Origin: Dolomedes plantarius
Taxonomy: Eukaryota; Arthropoda; Arachnida; Araneae; Dolomedidae
NCBI GenBank assembly: GCA_907164885.2
Contig: OU015497.1
Location: 70,323,429-70,387,428 of the forward strand
Reading direction: 5' to 3'
Length of the DNA: 64,000 nt
Shown here: one piece after another, positions 12,101 to 24,578 of the stretch
How the letters are laid out: every line of letters begins with the position of its first letter
Numbering within the stretch: position 1 is the first letter of the stretch
Translations under genes and position numbers: made by a program
The notes under the pieces: generated by a model
Databases searched by the model: none
Seen by the model: the letters and a program-made list of their open reading frames with translations, nothing else
What the model was told of the DNA's origin: nothing

Positions 12101-12909
12101 CATTACTTTGTACGATAAATAAATATTGAATATCTAAGTATATTTATCCTATTTACAAATTTCAATAAGTTTTAGGGAATTACGAAAGTTTAAATAAGCA
12201 CGAAAAGCAGTGTAATCAAATTTAGGTTTATTTGTAATTATGGGTAGTACAAACATTCATATACCGGTTAAGAATATACTTAAATTTATGTTTAAAGAAA
12301 TCGTTTCTATAAGCTGAAATGTACAAAATTTTGTTTAATGAAAATTGGATATTTGCGATGTAAATATCATAAAAGGAATAAATATGCCCTAGTATCGTAG
12401 TGAAGTTTACCAAGAATGATGCATTATAAATCTTTCGTGAAAACATATTTCCAATTTTGGGGAAGTGAAACACGCTATTTTAAATATCATATCAAGTACT
12501 AAATCATTGAAATTTTAATATACGACCGTTTCTCAAAATAAATGCTTCCTGCAACCTTAGGTAAGTTTATTATTGCACTGTTGCTCTTACTTCTTATTTC
12601 TTTTCTGCTGCAACAAATAATACCTCCGAAAGAGGTTTAATTAAAACTGCAATATTCAGGGAAAAGTCGCTTGCGCGAAAATTTTGTCCTGTTACTTTAT
12701 ATTTGGCAACGGGTGGTATATATTACCCATCCCGCTAAGAAATAATACACAAAATTTTATCTGCGTTTCAAATCCAATACACTTTAAGCAATATTGGAGC
12801 AGGGAAAGGCTTTTAATATCGCGCTATTCCTCAATATAGAACAAGAACTGCTAAAACCTTTATTAATGCATAAGACTTTTCTTTCAACCTACCATCTAAT
12901 AGAAGATGT
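12101..12909. other. AT-rich stretch, nothing recognised
   Basis: No coding region or repeat structure recognised. Confidence 0.55.

Positions 12910-12966
<57 letters not shown>
12910..12966. repeat. (TG)n(TA)n microsatellite
   Basis: About ten TG units followed directly by about eighteen TA units. Confidence 0.97.
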
Positions 12967-12968
<2 letters not shown>

Positions 12969-13246
12969 TTAGACAGAGGGAAAGGTACATAGATACAGAT
13001 ATAGTCAAATTGAAAGTATCAGAGATAAATCTCTTTGTATTTATGTCCATAATATATTTTACTGCCCTGCATATACAATAGTTACACGCAATATTTCTGG
13101 AAGCTAGAAATGAGTTGCTGACAGCCATGGGTCTCGAACCATCCATCTACACATGGGATTACAGTTTCTCGAAACATCATAGTTCTTTAAGTCTAAATTT
13201 GAAATATTCCCCCATTTTCTTTCAAGCCATGTTTTTTTCGTAATTG

Positions 13247-13248
<2 letters not shown>

Positions 13249-13294
<46 letters not shown>
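13249..13294. repeat. (TA)n microsatellite
   Basis: Uninterrupted TA dinucleotides. Confidence 0.97.
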
Positions 13295-13296
<2 letters not shown>

Positions 13297-13339
13297 GAAA
13301 AAACGGATACTTTACGTACTAATAACTTTGACTATGTAG

Positions 13340-13830
13340 AGTACACGAAACACGAAAATGTAGACAAAGCCAGAGTGGTAATACTTCTAGTAGACCGGTA
13401 CAGGAGATGGAATCACACGTATACACTTGAGGAAAGAACAGGAACACGATGAACACTTGAAATATTTTATTCCATGGAACCAAACTTCAAGATATCCGAG
13501 AAGATACACAGCTATACATAGTTGAACGAATTGGCACAAGTTGACGACATGATGTTTGACAATAACGTCAACGGACAGCCCATAGCTGCGTAGGCTTGAG
13601 TATCGAATACGATTACATCCTAATATATTTTGGAGCAGTACGCGGACAGCGAGCAAGGAAGTAATGGACAACGCCAAGTAAGAAAGGAGGGCGAAAATGC
13701 TCCGTCTCACCTTTTATGCTGAGTAACTTCGGATTTTGCCGCAAGGCTTAAAATTCTTTTAATTCGTTGACCCCGATCACGTGGTATTTCTTCAAAGGGG
13801 GATCGAGATCACGGAAGTCTAAAAATAACT
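13340..13830 (-). other. GC-richer block with a TATA-like signal, possibly an LTR remnant
   Basis: This block is clearly less AT-rich than its surroundings. On the minus strand it contains a gcataaaagg TATA-like motif at about 13712-13721, about 30 bp before a change in composition, and an aataaaat about 240 bp further on. A 107-codon minus-strand frame (13387-13710) has no recognisable domain. The order promoter then polyadenylation signal would fit a worn LTR, but I could not define TG/CA ends. Confidence 0.3.
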
Positions 13831-13971
13831 TTCCCGAGCATGCTTTAAAGAGAATATTAGGTTATTTTCATTTCGATTTTCGATTTCGTTTTTGAAATAG
13901 GGCTGGTTTTATTGAGGAAAAATTAAGATATTCGTTAGCTATAGGACAATTAATATTAGTGGGACGTTATA

Positions 13972-15478
<1,507 letters not shown>

Positions 15479-15512
15479 TATATATATATAAACATAAATA
15501 TATATATATATA
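15479..15512. repeat. (TA)n-rich tract
   Basis: Right-hand remainder of the microsatellite hit by the Tc1 element. Confidence 0.85.
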
Positions 15513-16801
15513 ATGAATAATAAAAAAACCTAATTATTTATGTATTTTGATATAATGCAATGTTTTTGTTAGAGAAAAAAATTCAACCCAGTGTACGTTT
15601 GTAAATTTTACAAAATGACACTCTAAATTATACCTTTGAAATAAAAATCATCAATATAAGGGATCCGTAGGATTTAGAGATATGTATGTCCTTTGCGTTT
15701 AAATTAATATAAACAATCTTTGACGTCTTCTTCTTTTAGGAACTTAAAAAAAATCCCTTATTTTAGTGATTAGTTTCCTCAATCTTATATAATTTTTTTT
15801 TCCTATGAGCCATTTTAAACTTTTGAAACAGTTAAATGCCATTTGGAGAAATACTCTGGAAAAAAATGTCGTTGAGTTATTAAAAATATAGATTATAAAA
15901 AAATGGCTTATAAGTGAAAATTTTTTTTTGAGTGAGAAGATATCGAGATGAATGAAGTAACTTCTGTTTTTCTGCTTTTCAAGATTTATTTTTATACCCG
16001 AGGCCTCCTTAATTATCTTACTTCTTCAAAATGAGTGTCTGTATTATTAGTATGGCCCGTTCGCTATTATGAAGTCATTATTCCTTAACTATTCATAGAA
16101 ATGTGCTAGGCTTATTTTTTAATGCCAGAATTGCTGCAGGAGATAGATTTTTTTCTTTGTTGACTATGTAAGATAGTAAAGTGTCAGTTTAATTTCTGGT
16201 TAATTAAAATTCTCGTTAATAGTTCCGGAAAGAGATTTGCAAAAAACTGGCATATCACTTTTTTTTTCATTTTCAATACTTTATAGTAATAAAAATAAAA
16301 AGATAAGCCAGGATTCACTTAACAGTATATGGAGTTTAATAGTAGACCTAGCATATCCAGTGTCAGTAAAATTTGACCTTCAGCAAACAACACCAAATTA
16401 TGAAACAGTATATAAGGAAACAGAAAAAGTGACTAATATGAATTTTCCTTCCAAAAAATTTTTCTCATAGGTATCTATATTCAACTTCAGGGATTGACTG
16501 GAAGTAAAATTGTCTTAAACCGTAGATTAACCTGCTTACCTATTTACGTCTCCTATACGGGGTTTTTTATGTTCCTAAAAGAAAAAGATGTCAAAGATTG
16601 TTTATATAAATTTAAAAACAAATGAGTTACATTTCTCTAAATCCTATGGATCCCTTATATTGATGATTTTTATTTCAAAGGAATAATTTAAAGTGTCAAT
16701 TTGTAAAATTTATAAACGTACAATGGGTTTGAATTTTATTTTCTAACAAAAACATTGCATTATATCAAAATACATAAATAATTAGGTTGTTTTTATTATT
16801 C

Positions 16802-16808
<7 letters not shown>
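15513..16808. mobile_element. Element with ~240-bp terminal inverted repeats
   Basis: The left arm (about 15513-15745) and right arm (about 16565-16808) are inverted copies with high identity. Both start at ATGAATAATAAAAA next to a (TA)n tract and share CCTAATTATTTATGTATTTT and the GGGATCC[AG]TAGGATTTAGAG segment. The ~820-bp centre is AT-rich and has no recognisable transposase; a 77-codon frame at 16237-16470 lacks motifs. It may be a foldback-type or long-TIR DNA element, or an inverted duplication. Confidence 0.7.

Positions 16809-16834
<26 letters not shown>
16803..16834. repeat. (TA)n microsatellite
   Basis: TA dinucleotides directly outside the right arm of the long inverted-repeat element. 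Confidence 0.95.
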
Positions 16835-16836
<2 letters not shown>

Positions 16837-17611
16837 CTGGAGGCACTCTCTTCGTATGGCACAGGGGTCCTTCAATCATTGTAGATACTCAGTACAGGAA
16901 ACTGGGGACACTCTCTTCCTCGGGCTTTTTTGCATGGGCCACGGCTTACATAACTGTCATCGGACGTGCTTCGTACATAATCGCTAGGTTGATACTAACT
17001 CTTAACTACTCTTCTTGAGGCGTGCTTCGTACATACTCGTCAGGTTGGTACTACTTCTGTCTCTAACTCCTAACTACTCTCCTTCTTTTTTGCCTCTTCT
17101 ATCTTATTTCAGATTCTTTTTCTCTTATTAATTCTGGTTCCGCCTCTTCCAATTCCATTGGCCATATTATTACCATGGCATCGCAATTCGTCCGTGGCTG
17201 CCTCTTCTCAATCCCTTTTTCACCCATGTGCATCGAGAGCAGGATTTATAAAATTCTTCTTCTTCCTTAGCACTTCCAATGCTCCGACATCAGCGAGCAG
17301 GGTGGTACGTTTTATAACCATCATAAATTTATGTCTTTCCTTCTTCTTTTCTTCTATTCCTTGCAACTCATTCTACAGAACTTTTATCTTTTATTTCTTC
17401 CTACTAGCCCAATCTTCTATCTTTTGTAGTTTCGGTTTATTGTTGGCTTTTCTCCTCTTCTCTTTTATTACCCGCCATTTGCTTCTTACCCCTGTTTCTT
17501 CCTTATATTTTGCAATTATTTTACTTCATCCCGTAATTTTCAATTCTCCTGCCCTTGGCCTTGACACTATTGTCATATCCCTATGACATATGTCATGCAC
17601 AAAATAGAATT
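16835..17611. other. GC-richer block with a ~60-bp direct repeat; pyrimidine-rich tail
   Basis: The segment cgtgcttcgtacata occurs at about 16966 and 17022, followed in both places by aggttg.tactaact and an aactactct block: a diverged direct repeat about 56 bp apart. Downstream, 17050-17580 is rich in T and C. The resulting 142-codon plus-strand frame (17158-17586) is hydrophobic because of that composition and has no family signature, so I do not call it a gene. Confidence 0.45.
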
Positions 17612-17615
17612 TTAG

Positions 17616-17738
17616 TTGGTCCAGGGCACAAAATTCTTCTAATTTTCGAAAAAAAAATTATTACATTAAAACATTTTGTGTTATTTCCTGCTTAAAATGA
17701 CGCTTAAATCATGTTCCCATCTTAATTAGAACAGGAGA

Positions 17739-17775
<37 letters not shown>

Positions 17776-18326
17776 TGCAACATTCTAATAGTAGCCAATC
17801 TGTGTTTAAACCTGTAAATGCGTTTTTCGGCGTGATTCGATTTTCAACATTTCTCGTCTTTAAATAGTTATAAGTCAAGAATAATTAAAGATAAATGATT
17901 CAAACTTGGAACATGTCTTTTTCAATTATTTTATTTTGATTCTGAGTCAGCAAATTTGAAAAAGAAAATATTAACTATTTCAAATATGATTTTTTAAAAA
18001 TAAGTTACATCATTTAAAAAAAATATTTTACTCTAAATATTTTTATTTTTTAAATTACTATTTAAAAAAAAGCTGATTCTAAACTTATATATTTCTTTTT
18101 TAATTAAATGAAAACATTTTGAAATTCGACAAACAATATTTCGAGTGATACAAATTTTAATTTACCCCACTTTTTAAACAAATTTTAATTTTGAATTTTT
18201 TAACAAATTTTATGAGAAGTTTTATGATGTGATTTTGTTTACAAATTATATGGTTAACCATCACAAAAAAATTCTAAATTTTAAAATAATAAATAAAAAA
18301 ATATTTTAAATGTGTCCAGGACCCCC
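17616..18326 (-). mobile_element. TTAA-flanked MITE, copy 1
   Basis: This is the same family as 42966-43589, in the opposite orientation. Its right end reads TGTGTCCAGGACCCCC followed by TTAA (18327-18330). Its left end is worn (ggtccagggcacaaaa after ttag at 17612-17615). Shared inner blocks include caacattctaatagtagcca, the ggttaaccatcac segment and the ttcgagtgat segment. An (ATT)n microsatellite has expanded inside at 17739-17775. No coding sequence. Confidence 0.8.
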
Positions 18327-18330
18327 TTAA

Positions 18331-19850
18331 CCTTAATAAGAATATATGTGTTTTTGATTTTTTTCTAATTTTGAAAATATATAACCTACTATGATTTGGA
18401 CCGCATATTTAATAGAGAAAAATATTGTCTGTAGGCATAAGTGAATTATTTATTTATGTCCTTAAAAATCAATAATGTCATATTTTAAATCAGTACTCTT
18501 TAAAGTAAGTATTCAGATAACCTAAGCACTCTCGCAGACGGTTTTACTTTTCACTGTCGTTTTAAATTATTCAAAGGAAAATTTCCTTATGTATGTACTA
18601 TGCAAATATTTTGCCGTATGTTACCCAGCTGGAAATATTCATAACATATCATTTTAAGGGAATATATTTCCTTTCAATATTTAAAATACCCAGGCTTGAG
18701 ATAGTTGAAGTTAACTTAAAAGACAATTTTTTTAAAAAATGTCTTTCGTGAATTTCCCTAAGTTTTAATGTACTAATGCGGGTAAGATTTAAAAGTAAAA
18801 TATATGAATAGACAAAACGGTGAAGATAAAATCAAACTGGAAATTTTGACTCGGATATTCAATGTTTAAATTTTTTAAATTTCAAGATTTTAATTTTAAA
18901 TACTGTTGATAATTTTTGAAAATTACGAAACAAAGTCTGCAAAAGACGGTATGGCGAGATTATTTTCGACCAGGAAAGTGATAATTTAGATAAGGTCGTG
19001 CTTATAACATTGTTTATTTTACGTAAATAATCTTTCCTGGAAATGGCATTACTTTGCATTTTAAAGTTGAAAAGTTTAGAATATGGAAAATATTCCATAC
19101 AATTAAAACATACGGAAAAAAAATTATCATGAATTACTAATAACTTAAGAAAATATACATGTTTCATAATTGTAATTTTGTTTTCCTCAAATTCTTTCAC
19201 CCATATTATGTGCACAGAAAAATCGATGCATCAGCTTACAAAATAATGCATAAATTTAGGTATAATATACTCGCTGATTTAAAATTTTAGTTTAATACAT
19301 ATATATGATTTTTTATTTGATTTTGAAGTTTTTCTGCGCATTCTTCCAGTCGTTCACGGGGCACAAATTAATAAAATGTCTAGACAGAGTTTTTACTATT
19401 TTTACTTCTCTGACTCATTTCCCATTAGGTCATCATTACTCATGAGAAACTTTACAAGAGATTGTTGCATCCACGGTCCTGTTTTATAAACCATGCTATC
19501 TCTTTGAAAATTAAACTTATTTCTGGTTATCAGTATTGGTATTTGGAAAACAATTTTTTAAGGAAGTGACTAACATTGGTTGGTATATTTTATTGTGGTA
19601 TGAATTCGTAACACAGTCATTGTAGATGACTAACTTAGGATGCTACTTAAGTAAAACGATTTTTTATATGGACAAACATTATTATATTCTACAGTATTTT
19701 CCATTTTTAATGTGATTTTTCCAATAAAAGTCGATATAAGTTACTCATAGCATTAAAAAAAGTGTTTTTATGCTGTGGCGACCAGAGTACGCCAGAGTTT
19801 GGAACTCGCAGAATCACCGACATCTGCAGAGTTTGGTTTGTTATCGTCAG
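18331..19850. other. AT-rich stretch, nothing recognised
   Basis: A 118-codon minus-strand frame (18859-19215) is rich in K, I, N and F, as expected from AT-rich DNA, and shows no motif. Confidence 0.5.
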
Positions 19851-20103
19851 TCAGTAGGAACCCAACTGAAGTCTTTCAATAGAAATAGTACCATTATTAC
19901 CTTTAATTTCAAGAGTAAAGAACTTGTCTGCTCGTTTCAAAACCTTGAATGGACCATCGTAGGGTTGTTAAACAGGCTTACGGATACTGTCCAGTCGAAC
20001 AAAAGCGCGGAATGAACGAGCAAGTTCCCGGTGGGTGAACACTCTGGGAGTCGAGTGTGATGACGCAGGAACAGGTCTCAAAGTTCGCAAGTTCACTGGA
20101 CCT
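19851..20103 (-). pseudogene. Ty3/gypsy integrase C-terminal fragment
   Basis: Read on the minus strand, this stretch gives the end of a gypsy-type integrase: a region with RTLRPVPAS, then an AFVRLDS.RKPV stretch, then QPYDGPFKVL, which is the GPY/F module typical of the integrase C-terminal domain in Ty3/gypsy elements, and finally an ISIERL strand. An in-frame TAA (19968-19970) interrupts it just before QPYDGPF, and the frame ends at 19851. Nothing of the rest of the polyprotein or LTRs was seen nearby, so it is an isolated relic. Confidence 0.8.
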
Positions 20104-20110
20104 TAAGACT

Positions 20111-20182
20111 TTACAAGTGTTACTACTAACTCACAAGTCTTACTACTCACAAGTCTTACTTTTCACAAGTCTTACTACTCAC
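20111..20182. repeat. 16-bp minisatellite, about four copies
   Basis: The unit cacaagtcttactact occurs at 20132, 20148 (two changes) and 20164, with a longer, diverged copy before it. Confidence 0.9.
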
Positions 20183-21299
20183 CCTACGAAAATGGTGATC
20201 CCGGTCGTTGGCTGAGTTTCAAGCAAGTCATCTGCTGTGTGAATGTATAACCAGTGCAGAGCTTTTTTCTACAGGTCATTTTGTTTACGTAAAGTCACAA
20301 CTACACCTTTTTTTTCCTCTATCTACTCACAATATAATGTTTTGTTAATTTTAGCTTACAAATATTTCACTACTTTGAATGTTTAAAACTTTATTTCATC
20401 AATGTACAAATTAAAGGAACGGATGAAATAATAATTTATTTCACATAGGCAAATTGAAAACATTAAATAGTTATGACGATTTGTGTTTTTCCCCCGTGGT
20501 CCATAATTATTTTTTCAGTTGTCATAACTAAAACTAAAGAAAACTCTAAGTCTATAAGGTCTTAAATCTAATGCTTCTGTTCCATCACTTCAGATAATGA
20601 ACAACATCTGATTATTCACAAGCTCCTGTTCAAACAATCTCAAATTTTGCAGTATGAATTTTATCACCACGCTAGCCATTTTTAACTGCAAAATCACTCT
20701 AGTCCTGCCATTTGTTTTCACCAACCTGGAAGAACAGGTCACAAAGAAAATGGAAGAAAAGTAAGGTTTCTTTCCCCATGTTGACCATTGATATCACAGG
20801 AATATTTAGCCTTCGTTAAAACTTTCTGCATAGGTTAACCTTACTAATTATTTCTTACAAAGGTTTTGATCAGAATATAAGACCAAAGGGCTCTATAATC
20901 GTTTAAACTCAAGATCCAAAATTGTTCACCAAAATTCATCTAGCTTCCCTTGAAAAAAAAAATTCCTAAAATATTTTGATCAAATATATGCCATAATTAC
21001 ACAGTAACCTCAGAATAAAGAGTATTTAAAATGACTGATATTTAATTACACACTATAAATAGAAAATAATTTCAAACGAGATAATGTATAACTTGTAACG
21101 GTGTAAAAATTATTAAAGATAAACTTGGAATTTCAAAATATCATGTACATGGGATGAAACCTACGTATTCAATGGCATACATATGTTTACTATTAAGAGG
21201 ATTTTATAAAGAAATTGCAATAGTTTTTTACTCGATATTGCAACAAAATACCAGCTTTATAAATAAAAGCGACTACGGAACTCCCAAAATTCGCTGTTG
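20183..21299. other. AT-rich stretch, nothing recognised
   Basis: No coding region or repeat structure recognised. Confidence 0.55.
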
Positions 21300-21781
21300 A
21301 ACACACAACTCAGTTACAGACTATAAAAAAGCTAGTATTGTTGAAGAAATTTCTCAAAAAAACTTTCTCAACACTATTACTCGTATATTAAAGAGGATAT
21401 TTCAAAATTTGATGCTAAATTTCCAACTTTATTCACGTTCCTCTCACAATTACACGAATATCGTTTTGAAATAATGATTCCGGGTATTAATACTTTACAA
21501 CTGAAGAAAATATCTTAAGCAAAGTATAACATTGTGATGCGGTCATGTTGTAGAACTAAAAATTTACATTTATTACTTAAAATTAGAAACCAGAATGTTT
21601 TGCATCATCGCTTTTCGACATGAGTTTACAGATGAGAATAGAGGAATAAAATCTACTAAATGCTCGGGCTTACCCCTGCCCGAAATGAACCACCATTAAA
21701 CAAAAACCGTACTTCAATTAGAATCTTTAACCCGGAAACCCACCGCTATCTAATTTCAACACGGCGCACTAAACTGTCTAT

Positions 21782-22140
21782 TTAAACTTCCTTTGACTCA
21801 AATGCGCTTGGCTGGAGAGCTTGTCGATCAGATGCAGTCTGCTTCATTAACCCAGTATGGGCCTTCGCAGCTTCGTTAAGGGGAATTCCGTTTGTCTCAC
21901 CGGTGATTTAGTCAATAACTGCCTCATTCTCTCTCTACGATATACTTCCTTATGAGCATACTGTTGACAATTCCTGCTCGCGTTGTCACACAGGAAATTG
22001 TAAATTTTAAGGGAGACGTGGTAGAGAGAGTAAAGATAACAAAAAGACGAATTAAACAAAAAGGTTGTTGAGTGGGATCCTCGTTTATAAAATGGATGCA
22101 ATTTATCACTGTAGGATATATAATCGACAAGATCTCTCAT
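21782..22140 (-). pseudogene. Diverged copy of the unknown duplicated ORF
   Basis: On the minus strand the first part encodes SRNCQQYAHKE, matching SENCQKYAKKE of the copy at 22836-23081. The matching C-terminal part (TGLMKQT.SD....PSAFESKEV and stop at 21782-21784) lies in another frame, so a frameshift separates the two halves. The frame open from 22140 instead stops at 21847. Function is unknown. Conservation of the C terminus in spite of the shift suggests it once coded for protein. Confidence 0.4.
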
Positions 22141-22835
22141 TTATATGAAGTATAATAATCTAATAATTAAGTAACCTCTATTTATTATCCGTAGAAATTT
22201 ACATTCATTTGTTGCTCTCAATTTCTTTCCATGACTCACATCACTATTTTGTACTATAAGGTAATTAATTATTATACAACGCAAACGCAACAGTTGTGTA
22301 ATTGACAGGAATTTGGAACCTATTTAGGAGATGTGCGGCTTTAAAATTACCAATGTTTTCCATTGCTTCCATAATAAAGCTTCAAAACTTAAAAAAAATA
22401 TAGTAAACTGTTACGGTAATTTCTCAAAAATCTTTATCTTTTCACTGTCTCAGTACAATACTTCAATTTTAAAAGTGGATATTCCATAAACGTATGCTAT
22501 TTTTCTCACCTTACCCAAAACCTTGCCTGAAGTGTTCTGTCTCTTTGAAATCATGATTTCAGATTTTAATACTCAAGGGAATTTCACGAACTGATAAGAA
22601 TTTGCAATTATTACTGAATATTAGAAATCAAAATTAATGGCCATTAGATTTTAACTTACAAGTCAGTATGAAAGGAAGATGAAAATATATGAAATGAACC
22701 TACAACAATATGAAATGAAACTACGACTGACCGAAAGTCAGTCCTCTGAACAATAATTTTAAGTTAAGTTGGAAACTGTAATACCATGTATTAGCTTCTT
22801 GCTAATTCAAAGACAACTGGTACTTATTCGTCCAC

Positions 22836-23081
22836 TTAAACTTTCTTTAATTCAAATACGCTTGGCTTTAGCTCTTTAAGATCATGTGGAGTTTGCTTTA
22901 TTAGTCCTGTAGAGGTGTCCGAAGCTTGGCTATTTAGGAGATTCTGGTTGCTTTCTTGATTATATCGGTTATAAACACGACATGCTTCCTTCTTAGCATA
23001 TTTTTGACAGTTCTCTGACAGCACGAAAGATAAAAAGTCTTCCTTATTAGCATACTGTTGGCAATATTTCTCTCGTTTCAA
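22836..23081 (-). CDS. Unrecognised protein or last exon, 81 codons
   Basis: I do not recognise this protein. It is hydrophilic and holds two copies of a short motif: YCQQYANKE near residues 7-15 and NCQKYAKKE about 21 residues later. A Q/N/S-rich linker and a conserved C terminus follow (STGLIKQT, then KPSVFELKKV and stop). A related, frameshifted copy lies 1.05 kb away. No signal peptide or membrane segment is visible. It may be a terminal exon, since the ATG at 23081 is preceded by a pyrimidine-rich tract and the frame could extend through a splice acceptor. It could equally be part of an unclassified repeat. Confidence 0.3.
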   Translation of the reverse strand: MKREKYCQQYANKEDFLSFVLSENCQKYAKKEACRVYNRYNQESNQNLLNSQASDTSTGLIKQTPHDLKELKPSVFELKKV

Positions 23082-23100
23082 AGGAAGAAATTTATAAGTT

Positions 23101-23933
23101 TACTTGATAGTACCCATCAAAACTTGATGGTAAAATACAAATCGTTATAAAAGTACTATTAAAAGTAATATTAAAAATACAATAATAAACAGAATTAAAA
23201 ACATTATCATCGTAATAGAATGCTTTACGAAAAATCACATGGAAGCCACGTGTGTTGGCAATTTAGAAATATTCAATTAAACACTTTTAAAAATATAAGA
23301 AAATTTTGCGGTTATGTTAGGTTTTCGCGTTTAAAAGCACGTTCCCATACAGACAGTTTTAAACATAGCACTACGCATGCGTCGAGTTTGCAAGTTTCCG
23401 AAAATACTAAATTTTACATTGTAATATCTGGTGAAAAATATATATATTATATGGTTAAAATATAAATATATATATATTAAAAAAATAATATGATGAAAAA
23501 CTGCTTTACTGTGAAAATTATTGTGATTCAATTTTTCTTAAATTAACGATGATGAATGAATGACTCACTCGTGTTTACATTTTAAAGTTCTGAGTATATA
23601 AAATGAATACTTATTATTAATTTAATTGAAACACTATGATAACGCGAAATATGGTGGGAAAGATATAATTCCCTAATGAATATAAAAATCACAACGAAAA
23701 TACGTTACAATGAAAGGATATGAGCACAGTTTTAAACGGTGGCGAGCTATATTTGAAACTGTCATAACCATTTATTACAGCCGTCTAAAAATCGAAATGA
23801 AGTTGATTTGTGTCGATTTTACGTTGTTTCTACTAAATTATTTGGGTTTAAATAGCAAATAATCTTTTTGAACTTTACTTTTAACTTCTTAAGACAAACT
23901 CATAAAACACAATGGATGCCATAGGCTGATATA
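23101..23933. other. AT-rich stretch with one palindromic CCATCAAAA motif
   Basis: The stretch tacccatcaaaacttgatgg at about 23111-23130 is a palindrome-like relative of the motif at 2221, 38993 and 39345. Nothing else recognised. Confidence 0.45.
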
Positions 23934-24576
23934 CAGCATGTCCAGCCAAGGGGTCCCTGATTTCAAAATTAAAAATCTCGAAAACAAAGATGTGTAGAAG
24001 AATGCAATAAACGGTATGTTTATCGTGGAAGCTGTAAGAATTTTATACAATAATTTTCGAAATAGTTACAAACGCTGCCTAACAGATGGCGCTGTTAGCA
24101 GGCTCACAATAGTGCATGGATTGGCCTAAATATTTGCCGGACCGGAGTATTTGTGACTATTTTTTATGGGACTCATTAAAAGATACTGTCTACAGGAGCT
24201 ATCCTACCACGCTGGACGAGCTTCAATCGGCGATCTGTGTAGCAGCTGAATCGATTTCTGTCGAGACACTACAGAGTGTGATGGCAAATTTTATTGTTCG
24301 TTTGCGCCACCTCCGTACAGCGAATGGTGGACATTTTGAAAATATTGCCATGTACTGATTGAAAAAGCTGCTTGCAAAGTCTACGAGTTTATTTATGCAT
24401 GCTGATACGAATTGTAGAGCGCCATCTGTTAGCAGATTCTGTAACTATTTCGAAAATTAGTGTGTACAATTCATACAGCTTTCACGATAAAAATACCGTT
24501 TGTTGCATTCTTCTACAGATCTTTGTTTTCGAGATTCTTAAATTTGAAATCAGGGACATTTTCTCTGGACACGCTG
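23934..24576 (+). mobile_element. Mariner-like deletion derivative with ~165-bp TIRs
   Basis: The arms 23934-24097 and 24412-24576 are inverted copies, beginning CAGC[AG]TGTCCAG and both containing ATCTCGAAAACAAAGAT and a ctaacagatggcgct block. TA flanks both ends (23932-23933 and 24577-24578). The 643-bp element keeps only the 3' part of a transposase gene between the arms, so it depends on a relative for movement. Confidence 0.88.
24116..24358 (+). pseudogene. Mariner-type transposase, C-terminal fragment
   Basis: The 80-codon frame encodes the end of a mariner transposase. It has a PDRSICDYFLWDSLKD segment, whose CDYFLW corresponds to the third catalytic aspartate region of mariner enzymes (usually SPDL..CDFFLWG), then a TLQSVMANF segment and a terminal NGGHFEN. 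The DNA-binding half and the first two catalytic residues are missing because of the internal deletion. A serine and isoleucine replace residues usually conserved near the third aspartate. Confidence 0.82.
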
Positions 24577-24578
24577 TA

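Larger units (their letters stand above)
21300..23100. repeat. Direct duplication of a ~1.05-kb block
   Basis: The blocks at about 21300-22140 and 22400-23100 align in the same order and orientation. Examples are the segments around tttgaaat[ac]atgatt (21467 and 22538), attagaaa.ca.aa (21585 and 22620) and [ag]cgcttggct (21804 and 22859). Stop codons of the two related open frames are 1054 bp apart. The copies are well diverged, with indels. Confidence 0.65.

Noticed and set aside
17158..17586. 142-codon hydrophobic frame
   Set aside because: Hydrophobicity follows from the T- and C-rich composition; no motif, no conserved copy and no start context.
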